Positions 24,599-35,766 are shown, counted from the stretch's first letter. The stretch: 64,000 nucleotides of DNA from Mastigias papua (GCA_964019165.1 OZ025282.1:13865729-13929728), one strand, 5' to 3'. Notes: generated from the letters alone by a model not told the origin. A program made the numbers and translations.

Positions 24599-24929
24599 AT
24601 GTATACATCTATAGATGTAAATTTATTTATAAATAAATTGGAAGAACAAAAATCACTACTTTAGTATTGTTCTCTTCTTAACTTCTTCTGTTTGATCAGT
24701 GGTAGCTGACGATTGCAGAGTGAGGCACAAGTTCTTACTATGTTGTCAGCAATTGGAAGCATATTGATAGAAAGCATATCAAGAACTGTGTTGATTTATT
24801 ATAGTACAGAAAAATGACCCTCCACCTGTGAGCTAAGTCTAAAAGTGGCCCTCCTCGGACAAAAGTTCCACAACCCTGAAGTAAACAAGAACTCGAATCC
24901 ATTTGACTGTTACCTCATTCAGTCACCCT

Positions 24930-25287
24930 TTATAGCAAAGCTCTACTTGGTTTCTTGGCAGCCTTCTGATATCCTAAGTTTAGGGTAGGACTAGGATTCT
25001 GTAAGCTGGGCTTTCCATCAACAAAATGCAGAGAACAAACTAAACCACTACCACCTGGTACCCATTTGGTATTCTTCTTAGTGGTTCTGTTCATAAGTCA
25101 AATCTACTCATTTCCTTGATGCAGCGCTTAAAAGTTTGCTTGGGAAACGATGCAATGTGTACGACTATGGGCAAAGGCATTCGTCAAGTAAAATTCCTAG
25201 TTGCTCTGCAAATAGAACTTTCTTCCATTTATTCAGCCTGTATTGACTGCTTCCACAACTAATAACAGCGCAATTACCATTAAACAT
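24930..25287 (-). pseudogene. THAP zinc-finger protein remnant inside the ISL2EU-like element
   Basis: On the minus strand from 25287: MFNGNCAVISCGSSQYRLNK (first Cys pair, C-x4-C), then TLHRFPSK, then VPGGSGLVCSLHFVDGKPSL (C-x2-H pair) and NPSPTLNLGYQKAAKKPSR. The C2CH pattern, HRFP and the closing block are those of THAP DNA-binding domains, used by several transposases. At least two stops interrupt it and no transposase core follows towards 24.6 kb. The gene faces the SAP-SWIM gene (convergent). Confidence 0.75.
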
Positions 25288-25586
25288 GATTGAAAATTCA
25301 CAGGATTCAAATGGGCCTAAGTGTGACACAGCTAAGGCCGATAGATTGTGGCTTGCAAGCTAGGTACTCACAAAAACTTTGAGAAAAGCTGTTCCGAAGT
25401 TCACACACAACAATAGGATGAATAAATTCGAGAGAAAATGCAACAATCAGTGATTTTAATACGTAGTTTTAGCAGTACGTGAACAGCTTTCGTACGATTC
25501 CTTGTTGCGACTGCCAAGAAAATGTTACTTTTACACCCCAAATCTAGGCCCAGTCTCCCAATGCGCGGTAAGCCGAAGTGGTGTAT

Positions 25587-26440
25587 TATGACTTATTCGT
25601 ACATATAAAACACTCCGACGTAAACATGCATGCTGATGATAACAGTTTCATGTATGCATCAGAGTACACTGATGTAATAAACGAGTCCATCAACAAAGAC
25701 CTGTACAAGCTTAGCCCTTGGCTACAAACAAACAAATTGTACCTCAATGTTGCTAAGACACAGTGTCTCGTAATTGGCAGTAGGAAGCAGCATAAAGACA
25801 GAAGTGACGGTAGAGTAGCCCATTCTTTTTATAAGTGATGAAAATATTTCCATTGTTGAAAATAGTAAATAACTTAGGGTGATTGTGGATAGAGAATTTA
25901 GCTGGTACGAACAACTTTCAGCAGTGACCGAAAGGGTTTAAAGAGGAATAGAGATGCTACGTTTCTCAAAAAGGCATCTACCTATCGCCACGGTGTAAAA
26001 ATGCATAGGAGTTTAGTAAAACCCTACTTTGGATACGGTTGCCCTGTATGGAGAGTTACTGGCATCAATGCTATGAATAAATTGCAAAACACAAAATAGA
26101 GCGGCAAGAATTGTCACAAACACTGCCTATGATGCCTCTGCCGTTCCCATCATCAGGAAACTTGGCTGGTTAACGATAAATTAGATAATCGAATCTGAAA
26201 CATTGAGAATGGAATACAACTCTATGGATCAGGCTCACATGTACCGTACGAAAATGTTCCTTAGGAAATCTGATTCATGCAAAAGGAACAGATTTAGCCA
26301 TGTCTCATTGCAAATTGACGTTTGGGCAGAGAGTCTTGATAAGAGTGCTAAGCAATGGAATGATCCTTACAGTGAAATAAAATCGTCTAAAAGTTATGAA
26401 ATATCAACAAATCATACGTGCAATGGTAGGTAGAGTCTTG
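25587..26440 (+). pseudogene. CR1/Jockey-like LINE reverse transcriptase, downstream half
   Basis: Continuation of 22775-23000. It begins YDLFVHIKHSDVNMHADDNS (active site HADD where YADD is usual), then NKDLYKLSPWLQTNKLYLNV and KTQCLVIGSRKQ; after shifts come VIVDREFSWYEQL, LVKPYFGYGCPVW, QNRAARIVTNTAYD and IIRKLGWLTIN, which are the thumb and C-terminal blocks. It has several stops. The 3' end is not sharply defined. Confidence 0.85.
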
Positions 26441-26444
26441 ATTC

Positions 26445-27310
26445 TCTTAATGTTAATTTTTGCAAACTTTTAGGTCTAAGTTACTCATTTTAATTGTTTG
26501 CTTTTTATTAATGCTTTCAGATTACAGAATTAGTAGGATCTTCTAGCTTTGTATTATTTCAGTTCGATTTATTTAAGATTCCCCTATTTCAACTTTGCAA
26601 AACGCAATTTATACTTTGTTTCTGAACTTAGGCTTTTTCATTCAATACAAAAGGTAAACAAGGTTAAGCACATTGATTTTAGCTGCAACAGCCTTCTTTG
26701 GTTGAAGACAGTCGTCCCCAGTTGACTATGCCGTACTGTAAAATATTCTGCTGTTTGAAATGAAAAATCAACAAAGGCGAAATAAAATTGGATTAAAATT
26801 AATGGATTTTCTTCTGGCAGCACTAGGAATGTGCATGGGGATAGCTCTAGCAATTGACATTGCCCTTTAATTTTGCTTCTTATGAGATTTTCATACAATA
26901 TTAGCATGGAATGGTGGGAGGAGGCCAAAAATCAAAACTCAATGACCACCTCTAGAAAATTGGGGGTCTTGATGAGATGATTGTGTTCAATACATTGCCG
27001 GGGAGGGGTTCTAAAGTAGATCCCATTGCTACCATATATTATATGCATAGTCCCAAGAATGACAAACTTCACCTACAGGTTGGCTTGCTTAAGTTTTCAA
27101 ATAGGAGAGAAAACAAAACAGTAAAACTGCCTAGGATCACTGTCAGTTTGAAACCACATTATCACAGTCAAAACTTTAGCTCATCCTACATAAACCTATT
27201 GCCAACATTCCTTAAAACCGTACAATAGGACTCAAACAAAACAAATAATGCCATTTTAAACAGAACAAAGAATGCCAAATGTTGCATAATAACAAATAAT
27301 TACCGAGTCT
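26445..27310. other. Intronic sequence of the kinase gene, nothing recognised
   Basis: A minus-strand 96-codon frame at 26928-26638 shows no known motif and I do not support it as a gene. Confidence 0.4.
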
Positions 27311-27313
27311 TAC

Positions 27314-27384
27314 CAGTTCAGGGCTCATATACAACCATGTTCCCAAATTTGGAGAGTGCTGGTAAACAACAGGCCCATCCACAA
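27314..27384 (-). CDS. eIF2-alpha-kinase-like protein kinase, activation-loop exon
   Basis: 71-nt exon: acceptor CAATTTCAG, donor CTG|GTAAGA, entering in phase 1 and leaving in phase 0. It encodes VDGPVVYQHSPNLGTWLYMS then PEL, that is the end of the activation loop with GT.LYMSPE, the P+1 loop and APE-type motif of eIF2-alpha kinases. It joins without a frame change to 27866-27959 upstream and to LHGS at 10779 downstream. Confidence 0.9.
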
Positions 27385-27865
27385 CTGAAATTGATCATGA
27401 AGATGAAAAAAACAACCAAATTAACTCACTATCTATACATCTGAAAAGCTACTTAACTTAACATGTTGAAGGTGTAGATGATGAAGATAACAATGAGCTC
27501 ATAATGAGCAGGTGTTCATATCCGTCAAGGGGCAAATAAGGCAAGGTCAGTACACGTCATTGTCAAAGAATCAAAAACAGAAGTTGCTAATACAGAAAAA
27601 GAAGCTCTAGGAAACCTAGATCCTCCCTTAACGTTGCTTTTCAAGAAAAAATGATCATCTTGAGCAGTCGTCACAATGGCATGCTAAAAGCTCAAATTAA
27701 GGTGAGCCATTCCAAAATTGCTTGAAATCAGCCTGTAGTGAGAACAGGAGGGACACCCATTTGCAGCAATAGGCTAAAATATGAACCATTTCGGACAATG
27801 CATGATCGAAAAGAATAGGGCGAAGTCAATGATGATTAATGTAGTGATGAAAGCTGCAAAAATAC

Positions 27866-27959
27866 CTGATTCCTCAGGTGGCGTTATAAAAGCTTTAGCC
27901 AACCCAAAATCTGCAATCTTTACACTTTTCAAATCAGCGGTAAGCAATATATTTGAGGG
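27866..27959 (-). CDS. eIF2-alpha-kinase-like protein kinase, DFG exon
   Basis: 94-nt exon: acceptor CATTTTAG, donor TCAG|GTATTT, phase 0 in and phase 1 out. It encodes PSNILLTADLKSVKIADFGL then AKAFITPPEES. PSN completes the catalytic loop HRDLKPSN begun in the previous exon, and DFG is the magnesium-binding motif, so the catalytic residues are conserved. Confidence 0.92.
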
Positions 27960-28313
27960 CTAAAATGGCAAGGGAGATGTAAAAGGCATTTAAGCCTAGT
28001 TTCCTTATTGCTATAAGTGACAGAGATGTGTCCCTGTAATTGGCAGGTCTGTGGCAGCACCTGAAGACATCGGTGAATTCATTAAACACACTTTTACATA
28101 TCGTTGCTATTGCTCCAGTAGCATCTCAGACACTATGATTGGAACAAGCTAAGTTACTTATGATTAAATGGAAACCAGGCTACAAAAGCAAAACTCCTTC
28201 CAATAAGGATTTTTATGAACTGCATGAAAATTAAAGTTGAATTAAGGAGTACATATACAAACTTCTATTCAACCAATATCAAATTGTTTATGCATCGTTC
28301 ACAAATGGACTAC

Positions 28314-28370
28314 CTTTAAATCTCTATGCATGATCCCCATTTCGTGGCAGTAAGCAACAGCATCTAATAT
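28314..28370 (-). CDS. eIF2-alpha-kinase-like protein kinase, catalytic-loop exon
   Basis: 57-nt exon of exactly 19 codons: acceptor TTAATTCCAG, donor AAG|GTAGTC, phase 0 at both ends. It encodes ILDAVAYCHEMGIMHRDLK, which contains the catalytic Asp of HRD and the Lys that follows. The very small size explains why it is missed by an open-frame scan. Confidence 0.92.
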
Positions 28371-29510
<1,140 letters not shown>

Positions 29511-29965
29511 CTCATTGATATACAAATGTAAAAACATATATTTTTGACAAGCTCATTCTGTGTAATACTACATAATAGTGCAACCCAAATTGTCTTGGAA
29601 GTTTATCATATTTGCTGAGTCCAGGTATGTGTCTAGACAATATATTTGGAATGTGCATTTTAGAAATGTAAACATTGCTACATTTAAAGTCAGAATGTAA
29701 TCTTGGGACATCACATTCGCATAATAAACAAGGGACAAAATTAATCTACAGTTTGTGTGGTACCACGCCCAACAACTACTCATTGTTGGCATACAATCAC
29801 TATTGAACCAATTGAAATATTGAGTTGAAATTTGGGGAATTATCTAATCCTATGCACGTTACCAACATATCATAACATCAGTCATTTCTGAAATGGTGGG
29901 CTAAAGCATCAATTCCTTTCAGGTCTTTTTATATGGGATGAGCTCACAGGTAAACAGCAGTTGTT

Positions 29966-31680
29966 TAATCTAGATGGCATCAAGAGGCTGTCTGCACCAA
30001 GCAGATGCATTCTGCTAGGTGTGTGAACAATTCATTAAGACAAGAGCAAAAAAGTATTCTGTGAAAGTACTTCACAAGATGTGCGAGGCCTATAAGGCAT
30101 ACTTATGGCATACCTATCAGCGTTCAAGAAAAATCCCAGGCACCTTTTCTCACATGCAAATATTGGAAGAAATCTTTCGAAGGCAAGGTGAAAAATTGAG
30201 CCCACTTGGATAGCAGTGTATATGGTAGAAGTTAAATGACTAATATCTAGTAGAGTATAAGGAGTTACAATAGACAAAATCCACACAAATGTCAATGTAC
30301 TATAGGAAAATATGTTTTATGTTAATACCATACCCTGTATAAAGTAACGTGTAGAATTTCCTGGTGTTAAATCTATATAATTAAGTATATCTGCCTAAGG
30401 AGAGAAAAGAGACACGAAGCTTGCTATCCCACAAATTTAGAGGCAGCTGACTGACGACCCAAGCATATTGCCCCAAGTTGCCTGTTCCCAAAGAGGGATC
30501 AGACATCTTCAGTAAATAACAGCACCTCAGATAGTGAGGAATGTATTGGAGAGTCAGACTACAGTTTCACAGATGGGGTTGAGGAGAGATAGCCATACCT
30601 TCCAACTCAGAAAGACCTCAACGATCTGATCAGAGACCCTGGTCTTGCCAAGTTCAATGCGGAGCTTCTGACATCCATGTACAAGCAGTGAAACTTGTTA
30701 TATAAAAGCATGCCAGTCATAGATCAGAGAAAGCGTCATGAAACAGTTTCCAATTTTTCTTCAATTGGCAAGATGGGCTATGCTGCAGCAACAGTGTGAC
30801 CTGTCTATTTGACGCTATAGGTATCACCTGTAACCCAAATGAATGGGGCCTATGAATGGAACCTCAAACCCATGCTGTTTCATAATGGAAACAACAACCT
30901 GTGTCTACACATAGCTCACTAAGCACATCTCAAAGATGACTACAAAAGTGCCAAGATGTTGCTAAATGCTTTTAAGTATGGAAAAAGGGATGGGAGGTCA
31001 TCACAGATTTAAAGAATGTTCATGTTTCCTTTGCCTCTAGGACAGCTGTGAAACTCTGGGGGACTATCACAGAATGGTCTGACTACAACGGACTGAGTAC
31101 TCTGTGGTAGAGTAATATTAAGTGGGAGCTGTTGATAGAACCTCAAAAGGTATTGATACTACCACTGGACATCAAATTGTGTCTCATCAAGCAATTTGTC
31201 ACTGCTCTTGACAGGGAGTCAGTAACTTTCAAGTAGCTCTAAAATCTTATTCAAAGGCTGTGAGAGGCAAAAGTCAAGGCTTGTATCTTCAGTGGACCAC
31301 ATATCAAGATCATAGGATGTGATAGGTTGGTCAAGATGTTAAGCAAGACAGAGAGAACAACTTGAAACAGTGCTGTTTAGCTCTTTATGGCTTCCTGGGT
31401 AATCACACGGCCGAAAATTGTGTAGTTGGCTCAGGCTCTTATAATGGACTTACTCAACATGGGATGCAAAATGACTGTCAATGTCTATATTTTTGATGCC
31501 CAACTTGACAAATTCAAGGAAAACTTGGGAGCAAGGCTAGTGTTTTCATGGAGATATATTGCACTTTGAATGTTGGTACCAAGGGCAGTATAACGAAAGC
31601 ATGATGGAGGACTAAATCTGGGGGCCGCATAGAGAAAGTGATTTGGAGTGCACTCCCAAGTCTAGAAAACGCATTCAACT
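29966..31680 (+). pseudogene. Degenerate member of a multi-copy invertebrate protein family
   Basis: Plus-strand frames, in order: DAFC.VCEQFIKTRAKKYSV and KMCEAYKAYLWHTY (30000-30110); SDSEECIGESDYSFTDG, LNDLIRDPGLAKFNAELLTS; NGAYEWNLKPMLFHNGNNNL; DDYKSAKMLLNAFKYG; and near the end MGCKMTVNVYIFDAQLDKFK and ECWYQGQYNESMMED. I recall long hypothetical proteins with this series (N-terminal Cys block, LxDLVRDLNL..AELLGSRL, LHNGNK, GERFHQD..E.RYQG) as highly repeated in cnidarian and insect assemblies, but know no function. Many stops make this copy dead. It lies antisense inside the kinase intron between exons at 31990 and 28370. Confidence 0.55.
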
Positions 31681-31989
31681 CATAATTTCTCCTAATGACT
31701 TTTGACAGACTTTGTTTACTTTCCTTGCAAGCACTGTTTCTATCAGATTGTATATACACTTTGTACAAATATACACTTTGTTTGTTTTCTGTCCATGAAC
31801 ATTAAATGTTTCTGGGCTGTTGTCATAAAATCAAAGGTTAAGCTGAATGCATTCGTTTTTTCCTGAGGCTTTAGACATATGAAGTTGATATATCACACCT
31901 TGAAGTCAGGATAAAATTATTTTATATAGGATAATCAATAGCTCCATATTCTTCTCAAGTACACCATTGATTGAAGAGTAAATTCTTAC

Positions 31990-32171
31990 TTTCTGGAGAA
32001 TGCTCATAATATAGGGACGATCTCTTGATTCTCTGTGGTCATCTAACCAGTCCCTTAAAGTAGTGGTATTGCATAGTTCCATTTGAATATAAAGATATAC
32101 TGGCTGATGTTGCATAGATTTCATACACTTGCAATAGCAATTCCCTAAAACAGAATTCAGTCTCTCACAGT
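31990..32171 (-). CDS. eIF2-alpha-kinase-like protein kinase, hinge/alpha-D exon
   Basis: The exon ends at donor AAA|GTAAGA (31990) in phase 0. The acceptor is taken as CTGTTATAG at 32172 (182 nt); an alternative TTTTAG lies about 27 nt inside. It encodes QHQPVYLYIQMELCNTTTLR then DWLDDHRESRDRPYIMSILQK. LYIQME.C..TTLRDWL is the hinge and alpha-D block of eIF2-alpha kinases. It joins in frame to ILDAVAYCHEMG at 28370. Exons for the ATP-binding N-lobe upstream were not found and may lie beyond the transposon nest or outside the window. Confidence 0.85.
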
Positions 32172-32529
32172 CTATAACAGATGAAAGAGTTACAATATAG
32201 CACACACAAAGTTACACATATACCCTTAGAGGATAACTGAAACATTAATTTTGCATTAGAAGATAAAAATAAACCTACAATAGTAATCAATAATTTAAGT
32301 GTCACAATTACCCACTAGCAACACGATACAATTCTTGCAACTGCGTGGCAAGGCACCTCATAATAGATCTACAGACAGCAGACTCGTTGGAAATTTTGGA
32401 TTTAGAAAGTGAAGTGAAGAGGGCATATTTGATAATGTCTTAAGACTGTATATGCCAAAAGAGGACAGCATGGTCACTGGAGTTGAATATTATGGCCAAC
32501 GACTATAAAGAAATTAATGAGACATTTAC

Positions 32530-32882
32530 GACTATAAAGTATTGGAAACATTGTATTGTACAACAATAATCCCAAATGTTACCTATGGAGTCGCAGTGTG
32601 GGGTTCTTGCTCTGTATCATTATTCAATGACTTAGAAAATCTACATATAAGAGCAGCAAGATTAATCCATAAAGTTCCAAAGGGTATTGACAATGGAAAG
32701 GTGTTAGAGTTTGTTGGTTGGAACACACTGAAGTACATGTGCAGTGGCTACTATAATGATAGTATTGATGAAATTAACAATTTGGTAGTAAAAGAAACCG
32801 TTAAGTGTTCATTTAGAAACTCATTCAAAATTAAACTAAACGGACCAAGAACTGAAATTGGAACATTTCAAACATAGAGCTA
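32530..32882 (+). pseudogene. LINE reverse transcriptase C-terminal fragment
   Basis: The plus-strand frame TTIIPNVTYGVAVWGSCSVS, LENLHIRAARLIHKVPKG, FKIKLNGPRTEIG and, after a one-base shift, FKHRAT matches the thumb and C-terminal region of CR1-type or other animal LINE ORF2. The coding homology stops exactly where an (ATGT)n/(GT)n microsatellite starts at about 32885. Confidence 0.7.
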
Positions 32883-32884
32883 CA

Positions 32885-32915
32885 ATGTATGTATGTATGT
32901 GTATGTGTGAGTGTG

Positions 32916-32948
<33 letters not shown>

Positions 32949-32949
32949 T
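32885..32949. repeat. (ATGT)n then (GT)n microsatellite
   Basis: GTATGTATGTATGTGTATG followed by GAGTGT repeats and a pure GT run. It flanks the 3' end of the minus-strand element fragment at 33055-33328. Confidence 0.95.
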
Positions 32950-33054
32950 TACTTTAAGGATGTGATTGCTTCTTATCAGCCGATTGTATACACTACAACG
33001 AAGTTGATAAATTAATTGCTTGTACGTGGTCGTTAAATTAAAGCGGTTCTATCT

Positions 33055-33328
33055 TTGCTATATATACCAATTCAATTGATCTGTGTGTTATTCTTCGCGA
33101 TTCACGTACTCATTACCGTTTTGCATGCTTTAACTGTCCCTAGGATAGCTGCTTTTTGTAGTCGCTGGACAATCATATCGATGTTATTTTTGTTGGGAAA
33201 CAGCTTATGTAGATTTCCTTCCAGGGTTTTTGGTATTGCTCCCATTGCATCTACATATATTACCAATATGTTGAATGAATATCCTTTGTACATACTCTGC
33301 ATTTTTGTAACCAGGTCTATAAATTTCA
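33055..33328 (-). mobile_element. Family C non-LTR element, 3' fragment of restriction-like-endonuclease type
   Basis: The minus-strand frame LKFIDLVTKMQSMYKGYSFN, YVDAMGAIPKTLEGNLHKLF, then RLQKAAILGTVKACKTVM aligns by pattern with the last 70 residues of the R4-type elements in this window ([35 protein letters not shown]). The ILGT.+.C+.V+ ending differs, so it is a different family. It is 5'-truncated within a (TATG)n run at 33330-33472 and its 3' trailer reaches another (ATGT)n run at 32885-32949. Confidence 0.6.
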
Positions 33329-33329
33329 G

Positions 33330-33472
33330 TATGTATGTATGTATGTATGTATGTATGTATGTACGTATGTATGTACGTATGTATGTACGTATGTATGTAC
33401 GTATGTATGTACGTATGTATGTACGTATGTATGTACGTATGTATGTATGTATGTACGTATGTATGTATGTAA
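33330..33472. repeat. (TATG)n microsatellite with 12-bp higher-order period
   Basis: Starts as pure GTAT units and becomes a 12-mer GTATGTATGTAC repeated about seven times. The Met-Tyr-Val-Cys open frames are artefacts. Confidence 0.97.
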
Positions 33473-33479
33473 ACCATTA

Positions 33480-34140
33480 ATAGAGAAACATTCCTATCAT
33501 CACCTAACAAGTACAAAAACTAGCCTGCAAAACCTTTGCTGAAACTAGATAAAATTCGAAGGTCAGTAATTAATTATTCCCAATAAGCAATGCTCATTTC
33601 CTTTTAGTTCTTCAAAACAAGACTTGCTGCTTTCAATTATCATGTCCATTAGGTGGGTGAAAATGATTATTGTTCCCTTTCTTTCAGCAGCTCAATCTGT
33701 TTCTTGTTTCAAAGCAGTATAGCTTGTATCAAAGTGTCCCTTATTTCAAATAATAGAAAAATGATGGTGCCTTCGAATGGGGTACAGTGATCACATATGA
33801 AAATCTCATACCCTGTTTCAAATCAGGCAAAAAATTTCATATCGTTTTTGCTATCTACAGAAATAATGCATGATGCAAGTTATCTATTAGCAATGAGTGT
33901 TGGCAATGCACCACAGAAAGCTTGAAATGGAGGAAAATTACAGCATGATATTGATTTTGCAATAGAGGAACATATAACAAGTGATTGGATAAATATAACG
34001 TTGAATAGACTTCTGAAATCAATGAATTGGCAACTTCCGGAAGTTTTCTTTAGAAGGCTTTATACCTTTTAAGGACTCTCCCAAAAGATTGAAACTCCTT
34101 ATTTTGTTTTTGAAATGTTGCCATGCCTCCCTAATTACAA
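33480..34140. other. No recognised gene
   Basis: AT-rich sequence between the (TATG)n repeat and the family B chain. No motif found on either strand. Confidence 0.4.
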
Positions 34141-34144
34141 ACCA

Positions 34145-35198
34145 CAATAATTTTTTTATCAAACTTCATTTCATATGATATTTAAGTCTACAAATACAAA
34201 TCTCGCTAACTGGTAATCTGTATTTGGCTGGCTTACAATACTACAATAATAGGTAATAGAACAAACAAACAAAAAAAGAAGAAAAAAAATGAAAAAGCAT
34301 ACAATATGTAGAACAGTAAAGAAAGAAATTATTAAACAGTATTAACTGTATATTTAATAACTGAGAAGCTCGGGGTTGCACCAGGATTTGTTTCTCATAC
34401 AGAATATATAATATGTTGTTCGGATGATAATAGTAGATAGCTTGGAAACAATGAAATTGAGATGATGATTATCAAAGCCTAATTCAGTGCACATTTTGAG
34501 AAAGGAGTCTGATGACTGACCAAATATACCAAGCCAGCTCATGGAAAGATTAACAAATTCTATTGTATGATAGTCACTGCTGAGATCTGTTAGGAGGGAA
34601 CGATATTTGAGTTCTTTTCGACGAGTATTGTTGCTTAGATTTGTCTCAAAGCCCACGGTTAATTCAATGATATACAAGCGGTTGTCAGCGGTGGAAAGAA
34701 GCATATCAGGCCGAAGACCGTCTCCCGTAATAATGCAAGGAGACAGGTAGCCAGGAAGATCCGCGTACAACTTAGATGAATTTACTGATTGGAAAGTTTG
34801 AGCTAGAAAACGTAGAGCTGAATTGTGTTGCCAAGTAAAACGACCCTGGTCTAGATATGTCTTACAGCCCGCTACAATATGGAGAAGTGATTCAGGCTAA
34901 AGACAAAAGGAACAGTCAGAAGTGTTTGAGAGGCCCCACAAATAAAGGTTCTTTCTAATAGCGAGTGTATTATTAAGATATTTGATAGTGAAATTAAAGA
35001 TATTGGCAGGTAGCTTACTTTGTGCTCGAGACCAAAGAGAATTGAGATTTTTTAAAGAATGAACAAGAAGGAATGAGATAATAAATCCTTGTGATGGTAA
35101 CTCCGTTTCCAGTCTTTCCGTATGTTCAGTGCGAATCGATTTCAAAATTTGCTTTGTATTTTTAAAAACGTCGTATTGGATGTTGGTTCCGCAGTTGG
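34145..35198 (-). mobile_element. Family B non-LTR element copy B3 (5'-truncated)
   Basis: Minus strand from 35198: QYDVFKNTKQILKSIRTEH, LPANIFNFTIKYLNNTLAIR, a zinc knuckle of the form C-x2-C-x7-H-x4-C (CSFC ... HIVAGC) with one in-frame TAG, GRFTWQHNS, then a frame at 34770-34354 with GDGLRPDMLLSTADNRLYII then ELTVGFET and the end TYYIFCMRNKSW. RPD followed by IELTVG is a PD-(D/E)xK-type nuclease core. The 3' trailer passes TTGTAAGCCAGCC and fades near 34145. The 5' end abuts (TAA)n at 35199-35226. Reverse transcriptase absent; frameshift and stop make it dead. Confidence 0.75.
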
Positions 35199-35226
35199 TA
35201 ATAATAACAATAATAATAATAATAAT
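35199..35226. repeat. (TAA)n between B3 and B2
   Basis: TAATAATAACAATAATAATA and onward. On the minus strand this is the (TTA)n tail of copy B2 and the point where B3 begins. Confidence 0.95.
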
Positions 35227-35562
35227 GGAAACTTTCATTCAAAATAATCTAAAAAGTACAATAAAAGCTAAAAGTTAATCTATCCAGCCAACTCTCCAAA
35301 ATTGGGCACTGGCTGCATACTCACACAGTTCAGATCAAAGTGTTCTTAAAAAAAAATATCATTAAAAGCTTAAAAGTTCAGGAGATGTCCATTCTTTGTT
35401 TCTTCGACAAAATATAAAGTACGACGATCTTATACATATAGTTGTTATCCGCTTGGATAGGAACATTATTTCATTCTCTGGTACCCTTATACATCGTAAG
35501 AGTTCAAATAAGTTTCTGCTGTCTTTCTCTATAAACCCGCAAGCACTCATGGACACATTAAC
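35227..35562 (-). mobile_element. Family B copy B2 (5'-truncated)
   Basis: The minus-strand frame begins directly at the microsatellite border with NVSMSACGFIEKDSRNLFEL and ends ICIRSSYFIFCRRNKEWTSP then ELLSF with a stop at 35362. These align with the last 70 residues of B3 (NLSMSWLGIFGQSSDSFLKM, IIIRTTYYIFCMRNKSWCNP, ELLSY). A trailer of about 135 bp ends ATGAAAGTTTCC before (ATT)n. Confidence 0.75.
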
Positions 35563-35576
35563 ATAATAATAATAAT
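35563..35576. repeat. (ATA)n between B2 and B1
   Basis: ATAATAATAATAAT. On the minus strand it is the (ATT)n tail of B1. Confidence 0.95.
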
Positions 35577-35724
35577 GGAAACAGTCATATTTCATTCAAT
35601 TAAACTACAATTACAGATCTCACAATTACAAGGTAATTTGTAATTGGCTAGCCCGGGTTACAATACATGAGAAAAATCGTAAATAACAAGTGTTGTATAA
35701 AAAAAACAAACAAAATAAAAAAAA

Positions 35725-35725
<1 letters not shown>
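35577..35725 (-). mobile_element. Family B copy B1 (3' trailer only)
   Basis: On the minus strand TTGTAACCCGGGCTAGCC, ATTACAAATTACC and GAGATCTGTAATTG match the B3 trailer (TTGTAAGCCAGCC, ATACAGATTACC, GAGATTTGTATTTG). It ends AAATATGACTGTTTCC before (ATT)n and is truncated upstream at the (TTA)n run at 35726-35766. Confidence 0.65.

Positions 35726-35766
<41 letters not shown>
35726..35766. repeat. (AAT)n at the left edge of the R4 array
   Basis: About 13 AAT units. They separate the minus-strand family B chain from the plus-strand R4/Dong-type array. Confidence 0.97.

Larger units (their letters stand above)
23001..25584. mobile_element. ISL2EU-like DNA transposon with long terminal inverted repeats
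   Basis: A 2584-bp element flanked by AT dinucleotides (22999-23000 and 25585-25586). The ends are inverted copies beginning ACACCACTTCGGC and remain similar for about 250-280 bp, for example GGAATCGTACGAAAGCTGTT at both ends. It carries a plus-strand SAP-SWIM gene directly after the left inverted repeat and a minus-strand THAP gene directly after the right one. From memory of the literature, ISL2EU (PHIS group) transposons have a 2-bp duplication and encode a THAP-bearing transposase plus a YqaJ-type nuclease, which fits. No transposase core was found, so the superfamily call is an inference. Confidence 0.75.

Noticed and set aside
22999..25586. TATAAT/TATTAT as a 6-bp target duplication or TA as a 2-bp one for the ISL2EU-like element
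   Set aside because: AT on both sides gives perfectly matched ends (ACACCAC/GTGGTGT) and restores the LINE frame; TA leaves a frame shift and the hexamer has a mismatch and asymmetric ends.
33205..33542. Met-Tyr-Val-Cys and Ile-His-Thr-Tyr frames
   Set aside because: Translation of the (TATG)n repeat; only the minus-strand part at 33102-33328 has real homology.
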